Source: Micromonospora chalcea (GTDB lineage: Bacteria > Actinomycetota > Actinomycetes > Mycobacteriales > Micromonosporaceae). From it: a DNA stretch of 64,000 nt. The notes below the pieces were generated by a model. That model was given only the letters and a program-made list of their open reading frames with translations. It did not search any database and was not told the DNA's origin. The stretch covers positions 1-64,000 of the forward strand of contig NZ_MAGP01000075.1 in the NCBI RefSeq assembly GCF_002926165.1, read 5' to 3'. How positions within the stretch are numbered: the stretch's first letter is position 1; each line of letters opens with the position of its first letter. The position numbers and the translations under genes were made by a program. Positions 24,205 through 33,377 of the stretch are shown one piece after another.

Positions 24205-26157
24205 GTGCCTGTCGGTTTCGGTGTGCTGGGTCCGGTCACGGCCTGGGACGACGCGGGTGAGCCGGTCGACCTGAAGGGGCCCCGGCACCGGGCCGTGCTG
24301 GCCCGGCTGGTCGCCGCCCGGGGCCGGGTGGTGCCGGTCGGGCAGATCGTCGACGACCTGTGGGACGACCCGCCGGCCGGCGCGGTGGGCGCGGTCCGCA
24401 CGTTCGTCGCGGCGCTGCGCCGCCGCCTCGAGCCGCGCCGTCCGCCACGCGAGGCGGCCCGGCTGCTGGTCACCGAGGGACCGGGGTACGCGCTGCGCGC
24501 CGACCCGGGCGCCGTCGACGCCTGGCGGTTCGAGGACACGGTCAGCGCGGTAGCCGACGCGCTGCCCCGGGCCGCGCTCGACCGGCTCGACGAGGCGCTG
24601 GGCTGGTGGCGCGGACCCGCGTACGCCGACTTCGACCAGCCGTGGGCGCACGCCGAACGGTCCCGGCTCGACCAGATCCGGCTCACCGCCGTGGAGCGGC
24701 GGGCCGAGGCGCTGCTGGCGCTGGACCGGGCCGCCGACGCCGTACCCGATCTCGACGCGCACGTCGCCTCGTACCCGTGGCGGGAGGACGGGTGGGCGCT
24801 GCTGGCGTCGGCGCTCTACCGGGCCGGGCGGCAGGCCGACGCGCTCGCCGTGCTGCGCCGCGCCCGGGAGCTGCTGCGCGACCAGCTCGGGCTGGACCCC
24901 GGACCCCGGCTGCGGCGGCTGGAGACCGACCTGCTGCGCCAGGCCGAACCCGAACCGACCGGCGCGGCGCGCGTCTGGGCCGAGACCGCAGCGGCGTACG
25001 AGCGCAGTGTGGTGCCCGGCGCGCGGGCCCGGCTGGAATCGACAGTCGGGCTGTTGCGCAGCCTCGCGGTGACCGGGCCGGGCGGACTGGAGGCGGCCCG
25101 GGACCAGCGCGAAGCCGCCATCACCGCCGCCGAGCAGCTGGGCGACCCGGAGTTCACCGCGCGCGTGATCGGCGGGTACGACGTACCCGCGATCTGGACC
25201 CGCTCGGACGACCCGGCGCAGGCGGCCCGGGTCGTCGCGGCGGCGCAGCGGGCGCTCGCCGGGCTGGGCCCGGACGCGCCGGAGGCGACCCGCGCCCGGC
25301 TGCTGGCCACCGTCGCGATCGAGTCCCGCGGTACGGCGTCACCCGGCCCGGCGCAGGCCGCCCGGGAGGCGGAGGCGATCGCCCGGCGGATGGCCGACCC
25401 GGCGCTGCTGGCCCAGGCGCTCAACGGCGTCTACATGCAGACGTTCCAGCGGGCCGGGCTCGCCCCGCAGCGGGACGCGGTCGGCGTCGAGCTGGTCGCG
25501 CTCGCCGCCCGGCACGGCCTGGCCACGGTGGAGATCCTCGGGCACCTGATCCGCGTGCAGGCGCGCAGCGCGCTCGCCGACTTCACCGCCGCCGACGCGC
25601 ACGCCGAGGCGGCGGACCGGCTCGCCGCCCGGCACGAGAGCCCCCTCGTCGGCGTGTTCACCGGCGGCTACCGGGCCATGCGGACCGCCGCCACCGGCGC
25701 GTACCCGGATGCGGAGGCGGCGTACCGGTCGTGGGCGACCGGGCTGGCCGGCTGCGGGATGCCCGGCGTGGAGCGCGGCCTGCTGCCGCTGGCGCTGCTG
25801 TGCCTGCGGGTGTGGCACGACCGGCCCGCCGACTTCCCCGCCGACACCGACTGGGGCCCGTACGCGCCCTGGGCCCGCCCGCTGCTCCTGCTCGCCGACG
25901 GGCGGCGCGACGAGGCCGCAAGGGCGTTGCGTCGCACCCCGGCGCCGCCGCCTGACCTGCTCATGGAGGCGCTGTGGTGCCTCACCGGCCGCGCCGCTGT
26001 GGCGCTCGGGGACCGGGACGCGACGCTCCGGGCGCGCGACGCGCTCGTCCCGGCGGCGGGCGAGGTGGCCGGGGCGGGCAGCGGTCTGCTCACCGTCGGG
26101 CCGGTGGCCGCACACCTGGATCGGCTCGACGCAGCACTCGGGGTGACCGGCGGCTAG
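24205..26157 (+). CDS. AfsR/SARP-type regulator (BTAD domain) with TPR-like C-terminus
   Basis: Transcriptional regulator of 650 residues. Residues 1-95 form an OmpR-like winged HTH (FGVLGPVTAWDDAGEPVDLKG at the start; RTFVAALRRRLEP in the recognition region; GPGYALRADP at the wing). Residues ~105-250 are the bacterial transcriptional activation domain, ending GRQADALAVLRRARELL and GLDPGPRLRRLETDLL. The remaining ~390 residues are helical repeats, as in large SARP relatives without an NB-ARC domain. The GTG at 24205 follows GAGGAGG (24194-24200) by four bases, a little tight. Divergent orientation and the 11-bp repeats suggest it controls the hydrolase gene and itself. Confidence 0.9.
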   Translation: MPVGFGVLGPVTAWDDAGEPVDLKGPRHRAVLARLVAARGRVVPVGQIVDDLWDDPPAGAVGAVRTFVAALRRRLEPRRPPREAARLLVTEGPGYALRADPGAVDAWRFEDTVSAVADALPRAALDRLDEALGWWRGPAYADFDQPWAHAERSRLDQIRLTAVERRAEALLALDRAADAVPDLDAHVASYPWREDGWALLASALYRAGRQADALAVLRRARELLRDQLGLDPGPRLRRLETDLLRQAEPEPTGAARVWAETAAAYERSVVPGARARLESTVGLLRSLAVTGPGGLEAARDQREAAITAAEQLGDPEFTARVIGGYDVPAIWTRSDDPAQAARVVAAAQRALAGLGPDAPEATRARLLATVAIESRGTASPGPAQAAREAEAIARRMADPALLAQALNGVYMQTFQRAGLAPQRDAVGVELVALAARHGLATVEILGHLIRVQARSALADFTAADAHAEAADRLAARHESPLVGVFTGGYRAMRTAATGAYPDAEAAYRSWATGLAGCGMPGVERGLLPLALLCLRVWHDRPADFPADTDWGPYAPWARPLLLLADGRRDEAARALRRTPAPPPDLLMEALWCLTGRAAVALGDRDATLRARDALVPAAGEVAGAGSGLLTVGPVAAHLDRLDAALGVTGG

Positions 26158-26197
26158 GGCCCTCCCGGGACACCCGGCCTGCGGCTAAGGTGCGGCG

Positions 26198-27565
26198 ATG
26201 GACGAGCTGAGGCACCTGTTCCGGCGCGCCGCCGACCACGCGGCCGACTACCGGCGGTCTCTGCCGGGCCGGCCGGTCGGCGTACCCGTGGATCAGGCCA
26301 CGCTGACCGAGGCGTTCGCCGGTCCACTGCCGGACGCGCCCACCCCGGCCGAGCAGGTCCTCGCCGACCTGGTGGCCGCCGCCGAACCCGGCCTGGTCGC
26401 CACCGCCGGCCCCCGCTACTTCGGCTTCGTCGTCGGCGGCGCCTCGCCCGCCGCAACCGCCGCCGACATGCTGGCCGTCGGCTGGGACCAGATCGCGTTC
26501 AACGCGGTCACCTCCCCCGCCGCCGTGGCCGCCGAGACGGCCGCCGGCGGCTGGCTGAAGGACCTGCTGGGCATCCCGGCGACCGCGTCGGTCGGCTTCG
26601 TCACCGGCGCACAGGCGGCGAACACCGCCGGGCTCGCCGCCGCCCGCCACCAGGTGCTCGCCGACGCCGGCTGGGACGTGGAGCGGCGCGGCCTGTCCGG
26701 CGCGCCGGCGGTACGCGTGTTCGCCGGGGCTGAGCGGCACGCCACCATCGACAGGTCGCTGCGCCTGCTCGGCCTCGGCACCGACGCGCTGCACGCGGTG
26801 CCGACCGGCCCGCAGGGCGCGATCGACCCGGACGCCCTGGAAGCGGCGCTGCGCGACGCCGGTCCCGGCCCGACCATCGTCTGCCTCCAAGCGGGCAACG
26901 TGAACACCGGCGCGTGCGACGACCTGCGCTGGGCCTGCGACCTGGTCCACCGGTACGGCGGCTGGGCGCACGTGGACGGCGCCTTCGGGCTGTGGGCGGC
27001 TGCCAGCCCGTCGACCCGGCACCTGGTCGACGGGCTGGAGAACGCCGACTCGTGGGCCTGCGACGGCCACAAGTGGCTGAACCTGCCGTACGACAGCGCG
27101 TTCGTGTTCTGCGCCCGGCCCGACGCGCACGCGGCGGCCATGTCGCTCGCGGCCGCGTACCTCGTGGGTTCCGGTGGTGTGCCGGCGGGCGCGGACCTGA
27201 CCGCGGAGTCCTCCCGCCGCGCCCGGGGTTTCGCGGTCTGGGCGGGCCTGCGGGAGCTGGGCCGCGACGGCGTGGCCGCGCTGGTCGAGCGGTGCTGCGC
27301 GCTGGCGCGCCGGTTCGCCGACGGGCTCGCCGCCGCCGGGTTCGAGGTGGTGAACGACGTGGTGCTCAACCAGGTGCTCGTCGGGTTCGGCGACGACGCG
27401 CGCACCGACCGGGTGGTGGCCGCAGTCCAGGCTGACGGGACGTGCTGGGTGGGCGGGACGACGTGGCGGGGGCGGCGGCTGATGCGGATCTCGGTGTCGA
27501 ACGCGATCACGACGGAGGCGGACGTGGACCGGTCGGTGGCGGCCCTCATCCGGGTGGCCAACTGA
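26198..27565 (+). CDS. Group II PLP-dependent decarboxylase (aromatic-amino-acid decarboxylase family)
   Basis: Fold-type I PLP enzyme of the pyridoxal-dependent decarboxylase family. Recognisable segments: HPRYFGF-like PRYFGFVVGGASPAA, the VTSPAAVAAETA stretch, GFVTGAQAANTAGLAAAR, the PLP-contact AHVDGAFGLWA, and the Schiff-base Lys in SWACDGHKWLNLPYDS. The 455-residue length is normal. Many relatives are annotated only as aspartate aminotransferase family proteins, and the substrate amino acid is not predictable. It starts with the ATG at 26198, 40 bases after the BTAD gene; co-transcription with it is possible. It ends 26 bases from the convergent CHAT gene. Confidence 0.88.
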   Translation: MDELRHLFRRAADHAADYRRSLPGRPVGVPVDQATLTEAFAGPLPDAPTPAEQVLADLVAAAEPGLVATAGPRYFGFVVGGASPAATAADMLAVGWDQIAFNAVTSPAAVAAETAAGGWLKDLLGIPATASVGFVTGAQAANTAGLAAARHQVLADAGWDVERRGLSGAPAVRVFAGAERHATIDRSLRLLGLGTDALHAVPTGPQGAIDPDALEAALRDAGPGPTIVCLQAGNVNTGACDDLRWACDLVHRYGGWAHVDGAFGLWAAASPSTRHLVDGLENADSWACDGHKWLNLPYDSAFVFCARPDAHAAAMSLAAAYLVGSGGVPAGADLTAESSRRARGFAVWAGLRELGRDGVAALVERCCALARRFADGLAAAGFEVVNDVVLNQVLVGFGDDARTDRVVAAVQADGTCWVGGTTWRGRRLMRISVSNAITTEADVDRSVAALIRVAN

Positions 27566-27591
27566 CGGATCCACCGACCGAAGGCAGTCGT

Positions 27592-30500
27592 TCACCGTCC
27601 GAGGTGGATGAACGCCGCCCAGGCCAGCGGCTGGGCGAGGTCGGCCCGAGAGCATTGGGACGCCAGCTCGACGGGCATCTCGGGCGGTGGCACCCGATCC
27701 GCGTCCAGCATCCACAGCTGTGCACGGTGCAGCGCCTCGGCCGGCTGGCACCCATCGACATGGAGGTGATGGTGCACCAGGTACATCAGCAGCGAGGTAC
27801 CGACGTCGGGTACCGACCACAGCGCCCCGAAGACAGTCCGGGCACCCGCCGCCAGGAATGCGGTGGCCAGGCTGAACGCCTCGTCGTGAAGACCGCCGAT
27901 CAGGCTCGTGGTGCAGGCCGCCAGGAAGACCTGCCCCAGTTCGAGTGCCGCGCGCCGCGACGCGTCGAGCAGGTGCCGAGCGGGTAGCTCGCCCCCGGCG
28001 AGCACCAGGGAGGAGTCCGCCGGGCGCGCGGGATCGACGCGGCCGTGGCAGGCCAGGTGCAGGACGGCCGGGCCGGAGGCGGTACGCATCCACGCCAGCA
28101 CCTCGTCGGGTCGGGCGAGACTGTCCGGGCCCTCAGACGGACCGCCCAGGTAGCGCCCCTGCGGATGGAACCGGTGGTGGACTGCTCGCGCTTCGGCGCC
28201 GGCGAAAGGCAGGTCGCCGAGGGGATCCCCGACCACGAGTGCCGACCGGGTGGACGTCGGTGGCTTGGTGGAGGAGGCGCAGAGCAGGCGCGCTGACGGA
28301 GTGTAGGAGACGACCACATCCTGTACGGCGTACCGCCGTACAGACGAGGTCTCCCGGTAGGCGGCGTGCCACGGCACGAGGCCGAGGATGCCCATCGGAA
28401 CCATGACCAAACGGGCCGGCCCTGCGGCACGCAGGTCCCGGCCGATCGTGACGACCTCCGCCATGGCGGCACGCCAGGCCCATCGGCACAGGTCATCCAG
28501 CGGTGAGCCGGACATGACCGACCCGGTCGAGCCCACAGGTCCCGCATCTCGAAGGGGTCCGGCCGCCGCGGGACCCAGCCCCGCAGTCAGCAACCGCCGC
28601 AGCGGTGACCCGGGGGTGACGAGTAGCTGGGGCAACTCGACCAGGAACGTCGCAGATCGGGCCGGTACGACGGCCGCGAATCCGGGCACGGCACCGGCTG
28701 CGGGGACCAGGTACACGATCGCGTCCGCGCCGACGTCGATAAGTGCGGCGCGAAGGTTCTCGACTCGAACCTGCGCCACCGGATCGTGGCCGGCGGCGTC
28801 CAGGACCCGCAGCACCCGCGTACGCAGGTCGTCGGGGACCTCATCGGCGGCCGCCACGGCGTCGAGCGGCCGACCGGTGACCTGGTCGCGTCCCAGTCCT
28901 TCTGTGCGCCGCCACTCGTCGGCCAGGTCGGACCGTCCGACCTCGTCGAGCACATCCGCCACCGTCCGGGACTCGGTCGCGGCGTGCAGTACGAGTCCCC
29001 GTCCCGCGTCCAAGGCGACGATGGCGTCGTCATCGGCCTGGTCCTGCAGGCACCAGCGGAGCACGGTGGCCGCGTCCACCGTGGCCTCCCGGGCCGCCTC
29101 CAGGGCATGGTCGGTGCCCGCCTGGAGAAGGACTCGCCGCGCATGGCCCGCGAGCGCGGCGAGCCCGAGTCGGCGAGTGCGCTCACGGTCGGTACCGCCG
29201 GCCAGCCGCAGCGCCCGAGCGTGGTCACGCGTCAAGTCGGTCCACAGCGGGTTCTCCGGCCCGCCGCACTCCGCCACCGCCACACCAAGGTGATCGGCGG
29301 CACGGGCGGCCGCGCCCCGGCTCCCCAGACCCAGCTCGGCCTGTGCCGCCAGCTTCCAGCTCACCGTCCGCGCCACGTGCCCGCGTGGCAGCCGTTCCGC
29401 CAGATCGCTGAGGTGGTCGGCCCACAGCCGCAGCATCCGCCCGTCGCCATGCAGCGCGGCGACACTCACCTGGGGGATGGCAGTGATGATCGCGTCGGCC
29501 ACCGACTGGTAGGGCAGCTCTCCAGGTGGCAGCGGACGCGGCGGCAGGGCGGCCGCCGGCCGATCGCCCGAAGCGAGCGCCGCGGCCGTCCGCAAGGCGC
29601 GGACCATCGGCTCCAGCGTCCGATCGGGGACGTACGCGTTGATCCGCCCGATCGTCTCCCGCATACCGTCGAGGTCACCGCCCGCGCCTCGCCCGGCCGC
29701 CCCCATGAGCATTGCCGCCGCGGGGAGGCCGACGCCGGGTTCGCCCTCGTCGGGGAGTACGTCGGCAGATCGTTCCGCCAGATCCATAGCGGCACCGAAC
29801 GCGCGCAGATCACCCGTGGTGGCCGCTCTGGTGTACAAGGCGTGGTACAGCAGCACTCGCAGCCGCGCCCCCTCGGTCCGCGCGAGTCTGGCGTCACGCC
29901 CGGCGCGTACCACCGCCTCGACTCCCGCGCCCGCCTCCGGCTCGACGCCAGTGGCGTGAAGGTACTGGTCGAGCAGTCCGGCTGCCGCGTCTAGTGCGCC
30001 CGCGATCCCTTCGGGCGGGGGGCCGGTCGACCGGCCCAGTGCGAGCAGCCGGCGCAGCTTCGCCACGTCGATCTCGGCCTGTGTCTCGCCGAAGTAGGCG
30101 AACTCGCCGTACAGCACAATGGCGGCGAGGGCCACGCGTCGTTCGGCGTCGGCGCCCACCCGATCGGTCAACGCCTCGTCGGCGTCGTTGAGCGCCGTAC
30201 GCAGGTAAACGGCGCCGGCTTGCGGATCATGGTAGGTGAGCAGCTCGTACCCGACCACGACCCGGAGGATGTGTGCCGCCAACAGGTCGTCGTCCGCCCG
30301 GCCGAGAGCCGCGACCGCGTCATCGGCGCACCCGATGGCGTTCCGGAGCGCCTCCGGCGCGCGGGCGAGCTGCCAGCACAGCAGGTGTGTCTCCCCGAGT
30401 GCCCGCCACACCGGCCCGCGGTCATCTGTCGACGACAACGCCTCGGCCAACACGGCACCGGCTTCCGTCAGCCCCTTGAGGTCACCGGTCGCGACCGCCT

Positions 30501-31437
30501 CCTGTCGCAGCAGGTCGGCCAGGCGGACGGCGACGGCGGGGTCGGGGTCGGCCTCCTGAACCGTCCGCCAACCCGAGATGGCCACACCCAGGTCAGCCGC
30601 GTTCCCGTCCAGTTCCCAGAGGGCTTCGTGCGCGGCGGCGAGAGCGCGGTGCAGTGAGATCCAGCCCGGCGTTCCGGGATCGCACGGCCCGAGTGCGCGC
30701 CGCGCAGCGGACGCGGCGATCTCGACGTGGGCCCGGTCCCGCTGGAGACCGGCTAGTTCCAGGTGGCCGCAGGCCAGATCCGCGGCGGCGATGGCGTAGC
30801 GGGACTCGATGGCGACGGGGAGCGCATCCAGTGCGGCCGTGAGCTCGGCGACGCCTCGGGTGAGGTCCTCCGTACACCTACCGGCATGGTCGTATCGCGC
30901 GAGCAGCGCCATTCCCCGTACCACCGCCAAGTGCGCCGCGTGATCCGAGGACGTGGAGACCAGGTGGATGTCTCGCAGCGTGCCGAGCGCCTCGTCCGCG
31001 TCCGCCGCGGCGGTCTCGGGCGGGAGTACGCTGTCCGCCCTCCGGGCGAGGAATCGATCCCAGACCGCCTCCCCCAGGTCCATTGCCACGTCATCCCGGT
31101 CCGTGTCGTCGGTCGGCCATCGCCGGTACGCGACCGTGAGATGGGAGACGGCGCCGTCATGATCCTTCGAGCCGTGGCCGAGCTTCGCCCGTGCCGCGAG
31201 CGCCAAGCCGAGCTGCCAGTGCCATAGCGCCGCATCCGGGTGGGCCTCGGCGGTGGTCACCGCCCGCTCCAGAGCATCGACGGCGGTGTCGAGGTCGGCC
31301 GGTTCGCCACCGATGTCGTACCGCTTCAGATGCGCGAGTCCAAGCATGCCGGACAGCCCGGGGAGGTCGGCACACGGTGGCGGCGCGGTGACGAGCGCAG
31401 CCAGCCGCGCGATCCACTCGTCCTCCTCGCTCACCAT
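27592..31437 (-). CDS. TPR-repeat protein with C-terminal CHAT (caspase-like) protease domain
   Basis: 1281-residue protein. Residues ~1-930 are helical repeats of TPR type, for example GMLGLAHLKRYDIGGEPADL and many AxxxxGxAL-like pairs. The C-terminal ~300 residues are a CHAT domain, a clan CD cysteine protease fold shared with caspases and separase. The domain holds MVPMGILGLVPWHAA, the catalytic His1131 in VLHLACHGRVD, and Cys1175 in VFLAACTTSL; both residues of the dyad are present. The end HRAQLWML, then QPLAWAAFIHLGR, is the usual CHAT terminus. The ATG at 31437 lies inside the last codons of the caspase gene (7-base overlap). CHAT proteases with TPR regions act as executioners in some defence systems; that role is inferred. 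Confidence 0.93.
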   Translation of the reverse strand: MVSEEDEWIARLAALVTAPPPCADLPGLSGMLGLAHLKRYDIGGEPADLDTAVDALERAVTTAEAHPDAALWHWQLGLALAARAKLGHGSKDHDGAVSHLTVAYRRWPTDDTDRDDVAMDLGEAVWDRFLARRADSVLPPETAAADADEALGTLRDIHLVSTSSDHAAHLAVVRGMALLARYDHAGRCTEDLTRGVAELTAALDALPVAIESRYAIAAADLACGHLELAGLQRDRAHVEIAASAARRALGPCDPGTPGWISLHRALAAAHEALWELDGNAADLGVAISGWRTVQEADPDPAVAVRLADLLRQEAVATGDLKGLTEAGAVLAEALSSTDDRGPVWRALGETHLLCWQLARAPEALRNAIGCADDAVAALGRADDDLLAAHILRVVVGYELLTYHDPQAGAVYLRTALNDADEALTDRVGADAERRVALAAIVLYGEFAYFGETQAEIDVAKLRRLLALGRSTGPPPEGIAGALDAAAGLLDQYLHATGVEPEAGAGVEAVVRAGRDARLARTEGARLRVLLYHALYTRAATTGDLRAFGAAMDLAERSADVLPDEGEPGVGLPAAAMLMGAAGRGAGGDLDGMRETIGRINAYVPDRTLEPMVRALRTAAALASGDRPAAALPPRPLPPGELPYQSVADAIITAIPQVSVAALHGDGRMLRLWADHLSDLAERLPRGHVARTVSWKLAAQAELGLGSRGAAARAADHLGVAVAECGGPENPLWTDLTRDHARALRLAGGTDRERTRRLGLAALAGHARRVLLQAGTDHALEAAREATVDAATVLRWCLQDQADDDAIVALDAGRGLVLHAATESRTVADVLDEVGRSDLADEWRRTEGLGRDQVTGRPLDAVAAADEVPDDLRTRVLRVLDAAGHDPVAQVRVENLRAALIDVGADAIVYLVPAAGAVPGFAAVVPARSATFLVELPQLLVTPGSPLRRLLTAGLGPAAAGPLRDAGPVGSTGSVMSGSPLDDLCRWAWRAAMAEVVTIGRDLRAAGPARLVMVPMGILGLVPWHAAYRETSSVRRYAVQDVVVSYTPSARLLCASSTKPPTSTRSALVVGDPLGDLPFAGAEARAVHHRFHPQGRYLGGPSEGPDSLARPDEVLAWMRTASGPAVLHLACHGRVDPARPADSSLVLAGGELPARHLLDASRRAALELGQVFLAACTTSLIGGLHDEAFSLATAFLAAGARTVFGALWSVPDVGTSLLMYLVHHHLHVDGCQPAEALHRAQLWMLDADRVPPPEMPVELASQCSRADLAQPLAWAAFIHLGR

Positions 31438-33377
31438 TCGGCCTCGACCGAGCCCGGCACCTCCGTCACCACCGGCACGACCGCTGTCGTCCAGTCACAC
31501 GCGCTCCCCTCCATCGTGCCGGCGTCACGATGGACCGCAGCCAGCCCGAGCCGACCGAGTAGACCGGAGACCACCAGCGGCGCCCTCGTTCGACCCGGCC
31601 ACGCCTCGTCCAGCGGCGGCAGCTCGAACGGTGACGAGCTGAACTCCTCTTCGGCCGCGAGGAGCACCAGCCAGTCCCGCGTCGTGGCGCCGGGCTCCAC
31701 CACGGATCCAGCGGGTAGCCGCAGCTCCACCGGCCGTCCGTAGAGCGCCGCGCCCACGTGCTTCGGCGCGACGTACGCCCCGGGGAAGAGGCCGGCGTGC
31801 ACGCGATGCCGCTCGGTGATGTCGAGCAGGACGCAGTGCAACCGACGGTCGCCGGCATTGCGGATCCGGACGAACACCGTCGGCGGAACCCACAGGTCGG
31901 CTTCCCTGCGGTACTGCAGGCGCAGCACGCCGTCGGCGCCCGGAAGCAACGGTGGGCGTTCCGCGGGCGCGGCCACCTCACCGGGCCTGGCCTCTACGAC
32001 CTCCAGCGTGACCACGTCAGCCAGGGCTGAGACGGGATTGGTGAGGGCTTTCACGCGCTTCACCCGGGCGATGTGCTCGAGCACGGCGGTCACCCGCCGA
32101 CCGCCGTCGCGGGCCACACCGGTCAGGTCATCGCAGAGCGGGAAGTCCTCAGCGTCACTGACGCGGACCCGGTCGGGCTCGGGCACGTCCAGGCGCAGTT
32201 CGGGCGTCCGCTCCTCGTCCGGACCGAGTATCCGCACGTGCGGCGACGGGCCACCGGCAGGCCCGGCCGTCTCGAGGGCCGCCAGCACGAGGTCCAAAGT
32301 TGGCTGGTGTGCCGCGTCCACCCCGACGGTGATCGCCGGAGTCGGCACCCGGCTGAGCACCACCGGGTACTGCAGATCGTCATCGGGCTCCCAGCCAAGG
32401 GGACGGACCACGCTGCGCTCGGGAAGAATCCGGACGACACGCGCCTCCCGAACTTCTGGCCCGGGTACGGCCACCCGTATGTCGTCGTACCCGTCCGCCA
32501 GGAGGCCGTGGCAGCTGCCAACGTCGATCTCCCAGTCACGCCGCACGCGGCGCATTCGCATACCGCCGGCCGACGGCGTCACCTCACCACCCAGGAACGG
32601 CTGGTCGGCGATACCCGGACTGGCGGGCGCCAGCTGCGGGACCTGCGCGGACACGTACCGTTCGACCTCGCACCGAGCAGCCGTCAGCAAGTCACGATAC
32701 GTCGCCGCCGATCCAAGGCGTCGCATGGCGCTGATCAGGGACCAACTGAACAGTCCGTGGTACCGACCGTCCACCCACGTCTCGACGGCCGTCTCGGAGG
32801 AGCGGCAGGCGGCCAGTTCCACGTACTGCGCGGGTGGCCTGGAGGCAGCGGCCAGCAGATCCGGCAGCAACGCCTCGATCAAGGGTATGTCGGTCACCGG
32901 TGGAAGCGCCCGGCTCAGGTTGCGGGTGCCGCTCTGCGAGTGGCAGCTGTCCAGGACGACCACCAGGTGGACGCCACGCGCGGCGATCTCGCCGAGCAGC
33001 AGCGAGAGGTGCTTGTCGGAGAGTTCGGGGACACCATCGGAGCGGCTGTCGTGGCAGACGAGCGTCTGCATCTCGGCGCTCGGCTCCAGATGCCAGAGTT
33101 CGGCGGGGACCGCCATCCGCGAGCCGTGCCCGCTGAACCAGAAGATGGCCGTGTCCCCCGGTCCGGCTCGTCCGAGGTGGTCTCGAAGGCCGACGATGAT
33201 CGCCGTCCGCGTGGCCTCCTGGTCACGCAGCACGCGGATCGACGACGGGTCCTGCTCCGGGCAACGTGTCTTCAGAAACTGCTCGGCCAGTGTCACGTCG
33301 TTGACGGTTCCGCGCAGTCCCGGTGCCGCGCGGTAGTGGTCGATCCCGACCAGCAACGCGAGGACTTTGCGGCTCAT
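31431..33377 (-). CDS. Caspase-family (peptidase C14) protein with long C-terminal extension
   Basis: 648-residue protein. Residues 1-250 are a caspase-type p20/p10 domain: LALLVGIDHYRAAPGLRGTV at the start, catalytic His84 in WFSGHGSRM, and catalytic Cys145 in VVVLDSCHSQSG. Both dyad residues are intact. A further ELAACRSSETAVE corresponds to the p10 strand. Residues ~250-648 form a second module of beta-rich appearance, with the segment LRLQYRREADLWVPPTVFVRIRN and then LRLPAGSVVEPGATTRDWLVLL; related C14 proteins in actinomycetes use such regions as adaptors. The ATG overlaps the stop of the cyclase-like gene by four bases, and its own stop overlaps the CHAT gene, so the three proteins are made together. 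Confidence 0.92.
   Translation of the reverse strand: MSRKVLALLVGIDHYRAAPGLRGTVNDVTLAEQFLKTRCPEQDPSSIRVLRDQEATRTAIIVGLRDHLGRAGPGDTAIFWFSGHGSRMAVPAELWHLEPSAEMQTLVCHDSRSDGVPELSDKHLSLLLGEIAARGVHLVVVLDSCHSQSGTRNLSRALPPVTDIPLIEALLPDLLAAASRPPAQYVELAACRSSETAVETWVDGRYHGLFSWSLISAMRRLGSAATYRDLLTAARCEVERYVSAQVPQLAPASPGIADQPFLGGEVTPSAGGMRMRRVRRDWEIDVGSCHGLLADGYDDIRVAVPGPEVREARVVRILPERSVVRPLGWEPDDDLQYPVVLSRVPTPAITVGVDAAHQPTLDLVLAALETAGPAGGPSPHVRILGPDEERTPELRLDVPEPDRVRVSDAEDFPLCDDLTGVARDGGRRVTAVLEHIARVKRVKALTNPVSALADVVTLEVVEARPGEVAAPAERPPLLPGADGVLRLQYRREADLWVPPTVFVRIRNAGDRRLHCVLLDITERHRVHAGLFPGAYVAPKHVGAALYGRPVELRLPAGSVVEPGATTRDWLVLLAAEEEFSSSPFELPPLDEAWPGRTRAPLVVSGLLGRLGLAAVHRDAGTMEGSACDWTTAVVPVVTEVPGSVEAEW

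Noticed and set aside
24205..26157. NB-ARC-containing AfsR with STAND ATPase
   Set aside because: No Walker A or B motif is seen after the BTAD domain; only helical repeats.
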